This document shows, piece after piece, positions 47,201 through 57,010 of a DNA stretch of 64,000 nucleotides. The translations under genes and the position numbers were made by a program. The stretch is from Carya illinoinensis (Eukaryota > Streptophyta > Magnoliopsida > Fagales > Juglandaceae): NCBI RefSeq assembly GCF_018687715.1, contig NC_056760.1, positions 33,679,501-33,743,500 on the forward strand. Direction: 5' to 3'. Within the stretch, counting starts at the first letter, position 1; every line of letters begins with the position of its first letter. The notes beneath the pieces are model-generated. The model saw nothing but the letters and a program-made list of their open reading frames with translations. It was not told the DNA's origin and did not search any database.

Positions 47201-49888
47201 GTTCCTCTTCTATTCTGCCCTGTAGGGTATGTGATGAACAAGTTTACAAATATTTTAATGTCATTCTTGTGCCATAGGGTATGTACTAAACATGCTTATG
47301 TTATGAAAGTTATCGGAATGCTCATGAAAGTTATGAAAGAAAAGGTGAGATGATGAATGATTATATGGTTTTATAAACGTTTTCTTTTGTTCATATGAGT
47401 AAACACGAAATGGTACCAAAGCTACAAGTTGGATGCGCAAGCCACACTGAAGGGAGCACACCAAACAATGTTGAGAAGGTGTGGTCCACCTGGATGTTTT
47501 CATCCCATGAGCAGCTCCCCTTGTAGTGCTTAATGTGTATGCACTATTTATTTGACTCAATTTTGTTCTTACGTTTTATAATGTCCCAACTGATGATGAG
47601 AACAAGTCTGCTGGTAAGAGTCAATAGAGGAAACATTGACCTAGTGAAGAGGTGAATGTCCCAACTGATGATGAGAACAACTCTGCTGGTAAGAGTCAAT
47701 AGAGGAAACATTGACCTAGTGAAGAGGTGAATGAGTGTTCATCTTAAACGCTCATAGGATTTCTTTTAGAATTTTTCATAACATTGTAATTTTCCTTAGT
47801 TTGGATGCTTCGGATTTGTTATGTTTACCATTTGACAATTAATAAAGTGCTTGGTAGTTGGTAGTATCTGAAGTTTATAAAATTCTTATTACCTAGTATA
47901 AGGAAATTTAGTGGGGTAGCATTCCTAATCTCTTTGGAAAGGGAATGTTGCAAAGAGAGGAGTTCATATGCAAAGAAATATAATAAATTTAACAACCAGA
48001 AAAGAAAAATATTAAGAACAATACCTGTCCAGAAGCCTTTGATGATCTGAAGTTACTTCATCAATTGAAGGAATTTCTCCATTAATTCTAGGAACATGCT
48101 GTAATATACAAAAACTAAATTAAGTGTGGCAAATACCACAGCCATAAATGAATTAATAAGTTAAAAGCTTTTAGCGATCCAAGTACATAAAAACTGAGCC
48201 AAGTGGAAAAAAATTCACAAGAGAACTCAAAATCTCTCTGTTATTTTATTTTTTTTTTCTTTTTTTCTTTTGGGATAAGTAAGAGAACTCATAATCTCTT
48301 GATGCATCTAAATCTCTAGGCTTAGCAGGTAAGTAATGGAATGGAGATGTAGTGTGTATCTTAGAATCTAAGCTTGCTTAACAAAAAGACAATGAAAAAT
48401 GAAACCCAAAATGGGTAGCTACGTCTAAAGTGATCTGAAATCTGATACATGGAAACCATTTATGGCGTCCAGTCTTCAGACCTTTATTCGAGATCTACTG
48501 TATCCACAAAAATATATACACATAGAAAACCTACATCCATGCAACAATCCAATGAAGGCTAAGCACCTTCAGCCACATTTGAACTCATGCTCCAAGAGGA
48601 CTAGTCAATATTACTATTGGATCCCCTTGGAATCATTATAATGGGCTTGAAATTTTCTGTCCCAGTCAATGTGGGATCCCCCATTCATCACCTTCTCATA
48701 CATAATCACACAATCTAGGGTATTACAATCTCCCTCCATCCCAGGCGCCATAAGTTTCCAACATCCTTGTTTGGCCAATTCCTTCATAGGTATCATGAAT
48801 GACTCAAGTCCCACACTTCTAGTTGTGATTGGCTCTAATAATATTTGTAATGGCCTAAGAAAGGCCTAGCCACAATTAGGCCCATACTCCAAAAGGACTA
48901 ATCAAGGTTACCATTGGAGTCCCTTGGAACCATTATAAGGGCTTAATCTTCTCCCTCCCAAGCAATTTGGGATTCCATTCATCACCTTCCCATACACAAT
49001 CTAACATCAATTTATTAATTTGTGTATTGATAAAATCAACAAAGATATTGCTAACCAGTTAAAAATAAGTACTATGGAAATTTCTTGAAAAAAAAAAAAA
49101 AAAAAAAAAAAACCTATCACGACAAGCTTGTATATATAATAATCAGAGATACTCGTCAAATTGAACTAATATCAAACATGCAGGGATAAGTCAAAGGAAA
49201 GGTTAAATAACTTCAGTACATTTCTTTAGTGACACATAAAAAAAAAAAAAAAAAAACTTTTCTTTAGTGACTATATGGGAAGAATCTTAGTCGCTGAAAC
49301 GTTATCTAAGTTAAACTTACAGGAATGGAGATCATTTGATCCAGTCTCCTGCCTACTTCACCATCGAGTTCAAATTCATTGGTTATCTCCAAAGAATAAG
49401 GATTCCCCTCTCTATCGCCAGGGCTTGAACAGGAAGTGGAAGGCTCTGCACCATCAGATTCTTCCTGGCCAAAGTTATGGGCTGCACATTGTAATAAAGA
49501 CTATTAAGATAACTGATATAAGTAGGCTGATGACTGTGAGAAAATCCATAAAGGAACTTAACTGAATACCTGAACAATTGTAGTTCACTGAAGGACCATG
49601 CCAATCATGTTCAAGATTTGATGCTTGAAACTGCTCTCCTCCTGCATGTGAGTATCTGGATGCTTCTGAAACTGCCAGTTGCGAAAATTCTTCTTGAAGT
49701 GTACGCGCAATAACTTCGTCATTCTCTAAATGACTACAATTAGTGTCATAATTCTCTTGATAGATTCCATTATAAGCATCATCGGCACTATGATGTATTA
49801 TTTCACCACAATATCCAGAATTGTTGGGATCACCATCAAGAAGTTGCAGGCCCCACTGCATGACATCCGAATGTTCGTGTATGATCAT
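42085..49888 (-). CDS. OTU-domain cysteine deubiquitinase, 10 coding exons
   Basis: Coding exons on minus: 49570-49888, 49321-49481, 48025-48098, 44002-44056, 43813-43887, 43643-43716, 43499-43547, 43091-43175, 42492-42548, 42085-42146. All junctions are GT-AG and phases fit, giving 1,011 bp and 336 residues, a usual length for the plant family. The N-terminal half starts 'MIIHEHSDVMQWGLQLLDG', with 'ENDEVIARTLQEEFSQLA'. The OTU domain has catalytic D-G-N-C in 'CKVQGDGNCQ' (44002-44056) and the catalytic His in 'FWAEVHYNSIY' (42492-42548). The basic tail ends 'ESRKRRRWWKFGTRN'. It should remove ubiquitin from substrates. It resembles the Arabidopsis OTU9-OTU12 group. Odd residues: FHAL for the usual FRAL after the Cys, and AADS for the usual AADW. 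Introns hold TRIMs, a LINE, SINEs and MITEs. Confidence 0.92.
44195..44229. repeat. 35-base poly-G run in an OTU intron
   Basis: An unbroken run of 35 G follows a G/A-rich lead-in from about 44160 and continues into 'tggggttgggg'. On the transcribed minus strand it is poly-C. It abuts a TRIM-like element. Long G runs are rare in plant DNA and hard to sequence, so the length may be inexact. Confidence 0.85.
44250..44640 (-). mobile_element. TRIM-like element, degraded copy in an OTU intron
   Basis: The order is left terminal repeat (to 'ggtactaca' at 44399), CT-rich stretch, spacer, degraded primer site complement 'ggctttgatacca' (44486-44498), then right terminal repeat from about 44500 with 'aggactagtcaagggttaca'. 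The same order and phrases occur in the intact copy at 46155-46620. The left terminus is lost near the poly-G run. Confidence 0.65.
46150..46625 (-). mobile_element. TRIM retrotransposon (46155-46620), TSD TGGTT
   Basis: A terminal-repeat retrotransposon in miniature of 466 bp. Its LTRs are 46155-46326 and 46451-46620 (about 170 bp; the right one runs TGTAACATTC to GGGTATCACA). Inside is a polypurine tract read on minus (about 46327-46350) and a primer binding site, TGGTATCAGAGC on minus (46438-46449). TGGTT flanks it at 46150-46154 and 46621-46625. It has no coding capacity and would need another element's enzymes. It lies in the intron between OTU exons 3 and 4. Confidence 0.9.
46966..47241 (-). 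pseudogene. LINE fragment, C-terminal part of a plant L1 ORF2
   Basis: The frame includes 'AQGMLPPISAGGLGISKVITFNRALLGKWFWRYANERDNLWGAMIDIEYGS', the familiar segment just after the reverse transcriptase domain of plant non-LTR elements. Only this piece remains. No endonuclease or RT core was seen next to it. It lies in an OTU intron, on the same strand as the gene. Confidence 0.85.
47581..47730. repeat. 75-bp direct tandem duplication
   Basis: Two copies start 'atgtcccaactgatgatg' at 47581 and 47656 and appear to differ at a single base, so this is a recent duplication inside an OTU intron. Confidence 0.93.
48540..49006 (-). mobile_element. TRIM-like element, diverged copy
   Basis: LTR-like ends 48540-48727 and 48846-49006 both carry 'aaggactaatcaa'-type and 'ccttggaa(t/c)cattata' phrases and match the copy at 46155. 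The primer site complement near 48830-48845 is mutated ('ggctctaataatat'). It lies in the intron between OTU exons 2 and 3. Confidence 0.75.
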
Positions 49889-50480
49889 CTTTCCATCCCA
49901 AAGAGACTGCTTTTAGGATCACTGAACCAATTAGTTTAATATGTGCAAATAGCTCTCAATTATGTAAGAGAGATTAATATTCAACTAGATCACCAATAAA
50001 CATCCAGCACCTTAATGTAGAAATAAAACATAACATGCAATATATCTTGTCAGACTAGGTGTTGCGCTTCATCTTGAAGACTGCAGCCAAAGGGATAAAT
50101 ATATGCCTAAAATAGGGTAAATGATTTCCCACAAAATACTAAGGAGAAAATGTCCAATTTATAATATGCAACATTTTTATGACAATGATCAACATTTATG
50201 GCAATGATGAATAATCGGCACTTCAATTAGTTCTTTGAATAAGATTGTTCAGAGTTTAAAGATGTTTCATTTTACTGTGAAAAATACAATAAAGAAAAAA
50301 GGAGCTGCTAGTACAGCATGAAATGGCAAGGAGTAGAAGGTTGATTATCCTTACAAACATTAAAAACATAATAGGCAAGCCAATAAAGACATGACCCCAG
50401 TTCACATTCCCCAAATCAAACTCTAACCAGACATGATCATATTAAGTACTCCAAAAAAAAGGAGAGTTCATGAAATCTGT

Positions 50481-50481
50481 G

Positions 50482-50538
<57 letters not shown>
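50481..50538. repeat. (CG)n followed by (AG)n microsatellite
   Basis: About nine GC/CG dinucleotides pass into more than twenty GA dinucleotides without a break. Alternating CG is a Z-DNA-type sequence. Confidence 0.93.
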
Positions 50539-50541
<3 letters not shown>

Positions 50542-50815
50542 AATCATCGGTAAAATATGATTGACTAGTTCATTTTAAATATATTCTGCAACAGGATACA
50601 TAACCTGAACCATGTAAAGTAAGAGTGGACGATATATTTAATTCATACTTGTTATAATTTCTTTCACATTCCTTTCCGAAGTGTGCAACAGTCCTCAGCA
50701 TCAATCAGTGTAGGTAACATCTCATTTAAGTGCCAAAGCCAAAGCACTTGACTTACCAAAAACAAAGCACATTTACAAGAGCTCATTTTTTGGTGCTGTT
50801 TGTGTGAACCTCAAG

Positions 50816-50850
<35 letters not shown>

Positions 50851-51124
50851 AAGATGCTCTTCTTATTGAACAAAATATAAAATATCTATTCAAGATCCTA
50901 AAAACGATGTGAAAAATATAAAATATCTATTCAAGATCCCGAAAATGATGTGAATGAATATTTTTAAGTATTTAGTCGATATTGAAGACCATTTGAGTGC
51001 CATGGTGCCAAATGTCACATGTAATGTACATGCTTTGAACCCAAAAGGACTATTGGCTCACTAGTTAGATTGATATTTGATTGCTTATGTTGACATAGAA
51101 GTCAATACCTACAACTATTGGGCT

Positions 51125-51712
51125 TGTTTGGACACTAAGTACTGTTTAGCCATTTGAATTTTTCATCTCAAACACAAAATTCTCATCTCATCATTACAAC
51201 TTTTTCAAATCCCCATACAAAATATAATAAACAATTCAACTTTTTCTTAACTTTTTCAAATCCCAAAATAATAATAATATTAAAATATAATATTTTAATA
51301 TTTAATCTCAAAACTCAAAATTCTCATCTGAGAATTCTCAGTGGCCAAGCAGAACCTAATCTATCTCAGAATTCTATGAATAGTAGTGGAATAGTTTGAG
51401 TTAAGATATTTTATTGGGTTTTGGGAAATGAGAAAGAAAAAGTTAAATAAAAATCTTATAAAGTTAAAAAATTGTTTAATATTATTTTTGTTTTGAAACT
51501 TGAAAAAGTTGTTTGATTTTTGTGTTTTGTTTGGAAGTATGGAAAATTTGTATCGTTTTTTGTGTTTGGATAATGATTAGGTAATAATTAGACGAAAAAG
51601 TTAAAGATTTGAAAATTGACAAGTGTTTTCTGTTTGAGTGATGTTGGGAAGGCAAATAGGAGAAGTTTTGAGAATTTCTCATCTCATCTCATTATCCAAG
51701 CATGCCCTTAGT
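51125..51712. mobile_element. Two adjoining MITE-like remnants
   Basis: 51125-51360 and 51395-51712 both carry AT-rich interiors and 'ctcatctca' ends like the family copies at 54856 and 59363. They lie in roughly opposite orientation. The outermost termini are 'gggcttgtttgga' and 'tccaagcatgccc', a near inverted pair. They could also be a single larger element. Confidence 0.5.
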
Positions 51713-52199
51713 CAAGACCCTTTTATTATATTCAGCCATGTACTTTAATTTGTGTATAGCTATCAAATCAAATGGGAAAAGTAATATTCACTATTCAGCA
51801 AAGCACAAGAGAATTATATAAAATTTAATGTTTTAAATCTTAGGTAATTAATTGATTACTTGATTTTCTTGCTGCATAATACTTTAGTAAATTAAGCTAA
51901 TAGGCTAAATATAATACCATCTTATATTTTAAAGCTTTTATTTTTATTGTATTTGTGGATTTTTTGTTATTGTATACCATCTTTAAAAATGTGTGCTTTA
52001 CTTCAATCAAGAGCAAGCTTGGGCTTTGCACCTAGGCTCTAGACAGCGTTTGCACTTAAGTTCGCCAAGCACTTTCACCCATACCGGCATTTACACCTTG
52101 GAAACTTATTTAAGTACTATATGAAATAAAAACAAGTGAAATATTAAGTAAACTATGGTTTTACCAATATAATTAAAAAAAAAAAAAAAAACCAATAAT

Positions 52200-52393
52200 C
52201 CGTAGGGGTTGGCTCAAGTGGTAAAAGCCTTGGTTTTGGTGGTATGCTCCCTCTAGGTCTAAGATTCGAATCCTCTTAGGTGAAAACAATTTCCATTGGC
52301 CATAAGACTGGGGGAACTTCCCTTTGAATTACTTGAGGTGCACTTGCGGGAAACTCATTCTCAAACACCCAATGCCAATTAAAAAAAAAAAAA
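52200..52393 (+). mobile_element. tRNA-derived SINE
   Basis: The head has an A-box-like 'tggctcaagtggtaaaag' (52211-52228) and a B-box-like 'agattcgaatcct' (52262-52274) at tRNA-like spacing. A tRNA-unrelated body and a 13-base A tail (to about 52393) follow. Plus orientation is opposite to the OTU gene that contains it. RNA polymerase III would drive it from the internal boxes. Confidence 0.8.
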
Positions 52394-52477
52394 GTAATAT
52401 GAGGTTAGAGGATATTTTATATTTATTGAGAGATATATATCACATTGAACTATTTACTTTGGGAATAACATATAGAC

Positions 52478-52625
52478 CCTCCTATAAGTAGCCCAAGTGG
52501 TAAGGGCGTGTGCATGTGCCCCATGTCATAGGTTCAATTCCCCTTGGGATCAAACTACAATTTAAGTGGGAGGTCATGGCAGTGGGTTGCTACGCTAGTC
52601 TCCCCCAAGGGCATTAACAAAACCT
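52478..52625 (+). mobile_element. Second tRNA-derived SINE head
   Basis: 'gtagcccaagtggtaagggcg' (A box) and 'ataggttcaattcccc' (B box, about 52530-52545) are followed by a short body with 'cccccaagggcattaacaaaacc'. It is a different but related family to the SINE about 90 bp to its left. It has no long A tail and may be truncated. Confidence 0.7.
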
Positions 52626-53326
52626 GAAAATTGTGCATTGGTTCTTTCAATCAAAGGCTGCATAACTTGTACTTCTTTATTATAATTGCCAGAAAATATA
52701 ATATGCATCCACGTATTACATTTCATGGCTATTACACCTTTCCTACCATATAAGAAACCATTATAGACATATCCTTTATTAAATCTCTATACACCATGTC
52801 TTTCTTCGTCACCTTGACCCCAACTCTCTTTGCTTTAATAAAGTGAACAATAAAATAGTGAACCAGCAACCCCCGCCCCCCAACTCTCTCTCCTAAAACA
52901 ATTCCTTAAGTCAGCCTTTTAAAAAAACCAAAGTTTGGTGGAGATATACACACGCATGAACCACGCCACTATAGCTCAATTATTACTATAGAAATTATCC
53001 AATGACAAAAAAAATATACAACGACAAAACAAACGCCAGTGCGAAAGAATAGCAACAACAACAACACAAATAGAAAATAGATAACCCCAAATGAACAACC
53101 AAAGCTTCAAAACAACAAATCATCTCCGATCAAATACAAAGATTGAGTAAGCCCGAACTCAAGGTAAAACAAATTCCCACATCCACCCATCACAAGTTTC
53201 AACCATACAAATCCTCAACCCAGAAAAATGTTAAACAAGAACCAAACAAATTCCAGTACCAAACCGTTCACGGTAAAATAATTCGATATCGAAGCATACC
53301 AAAACTGTGAAGAAACAGAGTAATAC

Positions 53327-53500
53327 CTCACTCAATCAATTCAACTTCGGTTCGGGCACAGCTACAGTCTAAAGAAGCCTAAGCTTTGATCAGAAAATAA
53401 GTTTCAAAATGAGGGTTACAGCACACGGCACTGCTCTATTATGGAAAGGTATGAATGCAATCGATGGCGACGCAGCACCGAGACGAGAAAATGAGGATGA
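53327..53500 (-). other. OTU 5' UTR leader exon
   Basis: The exon ends (minus strand) at a donor 'gattgagtgag|gtatta'. It is inferred from the acceptor just before the start-codon exon and the TATA box upstream. Its 5' end is set about 30 bp below that box and is approximate. Confidence 0.5.
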
Positions 53501-53529
53501 AATTTTGGAAATACCGCACTCTCACGCCT

Positions 53530-53540
53530 CTTTATATACA
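53530..53540 (-). promoter_or_regulatory. TATA box for the OTU gene
   Basis: TGTATATAAAG on the minus strand lies about 30 bp upstream of the inferred leader exon. A GC-richer stretch extends to about 53,660, after which the sequence becomes AT-rich intergenic. Confidence 0.55.
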
Positions 53541-53699
53541 GTTTCAGCGGCATGACACGTCGAGTAACTTTTCGGTAGGGGGAATGTGCGAGATGCCTTT
53601 GCAGGGTTCAGATTTTCTCGGAATGAACGAACAACGTGGACTTCCTTCTCTCTCTTTTTAGCTCGACTTCATGATTTAAGAGTAATAAATCCAGTGTAC

Positions 53700-54855
53700 T
53701 GTTCGTTAATTGATGCATAATATATCACATCAATATAATAAAATAAAAATATTTAAATTATATTTTTAGAAATATAAAAAAAATTATATTTGCTTTCTAT
53801 TTTATAAAAATATTTAATTTACTTTTATAAATATTTTAAAAAATATACATTAATTAAAAATTATTTTAATAAATAATTTAATTGTCATTGATAACTGATG
53901 ATATTGATAATGTGATTTGGATGTGACAACCAAAAGAGAGACCAGAAGGCAGAACTAAATAATAAAAATAATATTTTATATTGCATTATTATTGTATTTA
54001 TATTTTATTTTATATATTAATGTGACATTATTTATTAACTATTTAATTTGTCATTTTAAATAATAATAAAAATAATGTTATGTACAATCATATAATATGT
54101 AAATATTATGTAATCGTTTTAAAATAGAATAGTCTATAATTAAAAAAATAATTTTTTTTTAGATAGGTCATGCATTTATTAATTTTTTTAAAAAAATTAT
54201 ACGACGCTTGCACATTTATAACTGTAATTATTATTTTTTTAATAATAATAATAACTAATCTAATTAATTAGACAACATCCACATCGGCTGACTGTACATA
54301 CTGAAAATATAATGAAATTAATGAAATCAGAGTGGTCTAAAATAGAATATTTGTAGAATTTATGTTAAATGACAAGATAGCACGAGAAATTGCAGTACAG
54401 GTAATGGTAATTGAATTTGACATATTCCTATTTTCTATGCCTTGTCAAGTCAGCAAAATTGACTCCCACTCACATGGCCTTATCGGACCCTAAGATTTCA
54501 ACTTTGATTGCTCTCTTTTCTAATTCTGGGCTCAATTTCACCTAAAATCAGTACCAAGTAATCTATGGCGTGGGGGATGAGGATTTATCTTGTCGTTAGA
54601 AGACCATGAAAATCTCATCTGAAAAATCTTGTCTACAAAGAAGATTGCAATATAATAATTTATAAATTTACTTAATTAGATATATCAGTAAAAATAATTT
54701 TTTAATTTTATATAAATCTTTTTAATAACAAAAAGATTTTTTGTATGCTAGAGATATTTAGGTATGCTGGAGATATTTAGGTATTGTTTGGAGATATTTA
54801 GGCATGCTGGTAGCCTGGAGATATTTAGATATAGTTTGGAGATATTTAGGTATAG
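53700..54855. other. AT-rich intergenic spacer
   Basis: I see no gene. Long A/T runs dominate. At about 54,740-54,855 a 22-24 bp phrase 'ggagatatttaggtatgctt' repeats about five times, ending at the left terminus of a MITE. Confidence 0.6.
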
Positions 54856-55058
54856 TTTGGATATTGAGATGAGATGATATGGTTTTAGATGAAAGTTAAA
54901 AGTTAAAATTAATATTATTAAAATATTATTTTTTAAATATTATTATTATTTTAAAATTTAAAAAAATTAAATTATTTATTAAATTTTATGTAAAAATTTA
55001 AAAAAAATTATAATGATCAAGTAAAATAAGATGAGATAAAATCATTATTATATCCAAA
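54856..55058. mobile_element. MITE of the 'gatgagatga' family
   Basis: It starts 'tttggatattgagatgagat' and ends 'atcattattatatccaaa', roughly an inverted repeat, with a purely AT-rich interior. It closely resembles the copy at 59363-59556. It has no coding capacity. Confidence 0.75.
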
Positions 55059-55949
55059 GTAAGTCTTAATATTTTTGGATATAAAATTAAGTTAGGTACC
55101 AACCCATTTTATTTTTTTATATGTCTAAAAATTTAAGGTCTTTAATATCAAACAAGGGGCCTAAGGAAAGAAAAGCTCAGATAGAATTATATTAATTTAA
55201 TAATCACATGAAAAGAGGCTTTTTTGAGAGTCAAAAAAAAAGGCCAAACAAGTACTGTTTAGGGCGGCAAGTGTTCCCAGCCAAGTTTATCTTCGTTTTA
55301 TTTTGGGAGAACTTTTCTTGCGAAGTATGATCAGTTAGTTGATCCCTTTCCGGGATCGGCACACCTTTTCGCGTTGTTAGTACAAGTCAATAATGTTTCG
55401 CAAAAGCAGTCCTTGAAATGAAAGGCTTAAATATTAAAGATATACTTCGCCTCTAAGCGAGGGCTTTGATTGCTAGATGTGTCATTAGAATAAATTTTCA
55501 GAAAAATTTAATTATAAATATAACTATACGTTAATTTGTATATCAATTTCATATAATTAGTTAAAAAATAGATTTTATTAAAAATAATATTAATTTAAAT
55601 TTTGAATATAAAAGAATCAATATTAATATACAGATTAGTACGTGATTTTATATTTTATTTATTTATTTATTTATATTTTTTAACATATTTAAATATTTAA
55701 AAAAAATAAAAAATATAACAATATACTAAAAGTCATTTTCTTAATTATTAAGTAAAGAAAAAAATTAAAAAAAATTAAATATATAATCGATCAAAATAAA
55801 GAGATAAACTCAGACAATATACTAATACTTTTTCAGAATAATAAAAATGATCTTGCAAATTAATACACTGAACTAAATAGAAAACAAAAATCCGTCGATT
55901 AAGATCGGTAAAACTTTGGATTCCCTTCATTTAAATACATCCAATCATA
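55059..55949. other. Gene-free spacer with one GC-richer island
   Basis: No gene was recognised. About 55,245-55,470 is clearly less AT-rich than its surroundings and has phrases such as 'tccctttccgggatcggcac'. I could not assign it to a repeat, gene or organelle sequence. Confidence 0.4.
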
Positions 55950-57010
55950 TAGCGGTGGAGCCATGTTTGGGATAGGGGCATGGCCCCCAAGAAATTTGAC
56001 AAAAAAAAATGTATATGTTAATTTTTTTGATTTGATAAAATAATATTAATTTATAATATATTGGCCCCTCATCTAAAAATTATTTTAGCTCCTCTATAAA
56101 ATTTAATCTGATATAAAAATAAAATAAATAAAACACATCTCATATAAAATAAAATAAATATTTTTATTATAATTAAAATTTAAAAAAGATTCTAACCATA
56201 ACCGGTAATATTTCTAACCTCTTTCCATTTTTCAAATGCAAGAGCTTGACAATAGGCTTGGTGAATGAACGACAAAACTTTTAACCCTTAGCTCAGTTTT
56301 GGATCCAAAAGATGGGTATAAATCCTTTAATATTGATTATATATGTTGTCTTGCGGAAAAGTATTATCCTCTTATTTTTTTGAGAATTAGAAAATCAATT
56401 TAAGGTTTTAATTGAAGCATTTTGTAGTTGATGTCCTTAGCAATCCGAATTTTCAATATTTGAGATCCATTGCATATTTATGTTAAAGATTGGTACAGAC
56501 AGATAAATCAAATATATATTATCTTATTGATAGATTGATTCATCTAATTTTGACTCTTTCAATGTCTACAACAACCAGTGAACAATCATTTTTAGTTATA
56601 AAGATTGTTAAAATAAGGTTTCGTAACAAGATTGAATATGAATTCTTAGCAATAAATTAGTTGTCTATATTGAAAGAGAAATAGCTAAGAATTTTGATTT
56701 AAATTTAATATTTGATACTTTTGTTCGTTTAAAAGAACAAAAGTCACAATTTTAGACATTTCTTTTGTTTAATATATTTGTATGCATGTCTTTATATTAT
56801 TTCAATAATATATTGTTCTTGACATATCAAATATTTTTTTAATATATAAGTTGTATTAAACGTATTTTATTTTTATTCTAAATATTCCTATCAGATTATT
56901 ATATATCGTAAAAAAATTGTATAAAAGTATAACAAAAAATATTTTATGTATCTTGTTCTAGTTTTGTTTGGCCCCTAGAGTAAATTCTTGACTCCGCCAC
57001 TGCAAACAAA
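55942..57010 (+). mobile_element. hAT transposon (55950-57002), internally deleted
   Basis: Terminal inverted repeats are TAGCGGTGGAGCC on the left and, reading inwards, CAGTGGCGGAGTC on the right. They fit the CAGTGGCGGAGCC type of plant hAT elements with TTF-type/MYM zinc-finger transposases. Flanking eight-base sequences caatcata and caaacaaa match at six of eight positions. Only a transposase tail remains inside (56,500-56,755). Confidence 0.8.
56500..56755 (+). pseudogene. hAT transposase dimerisation-domain remnant
   Basis: A plus-strand frame, with breaks, reads 'YRLIHLILTLSMSTTTSEQSFLVIKIVKIRFRNKIEYEFLAI' and 'VVYIEREIAKNF'. This fits the hAT C-terminal dimerisation region of zinc-finger MYM-type/TTF-type transposases. 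The DNA-binding and catalytic parts are gone. Non-coding AT-rich DNA lies between it and both termini. Confidence 0.85.

Larger units (their letters stand above)
49922..53326 (-). other. First OTU intron (5' UTR intron), transposon-filled
   Basis: This is a 3.4-kb intron between a leader exon and the exon with the start codon, with GT at its minus-strand start ('gag|gtatta') and AG at its end ('gttcag|tgatcc'). It contains a (CG)n-(AG)n microsatellite, a poly-A run near 50820-50848, MITE-like sequence (51125-51710) and two SINEs. No other gene was seen. Confidence 0.7.

Noticed and set aside
52200..52290. Possible functional tRNA gene
   Set aside because: A- and B-box-like sequences are present, but I could not form a cloverleaf acceptor stem. 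The A tail and unrelated body fit a SINE.
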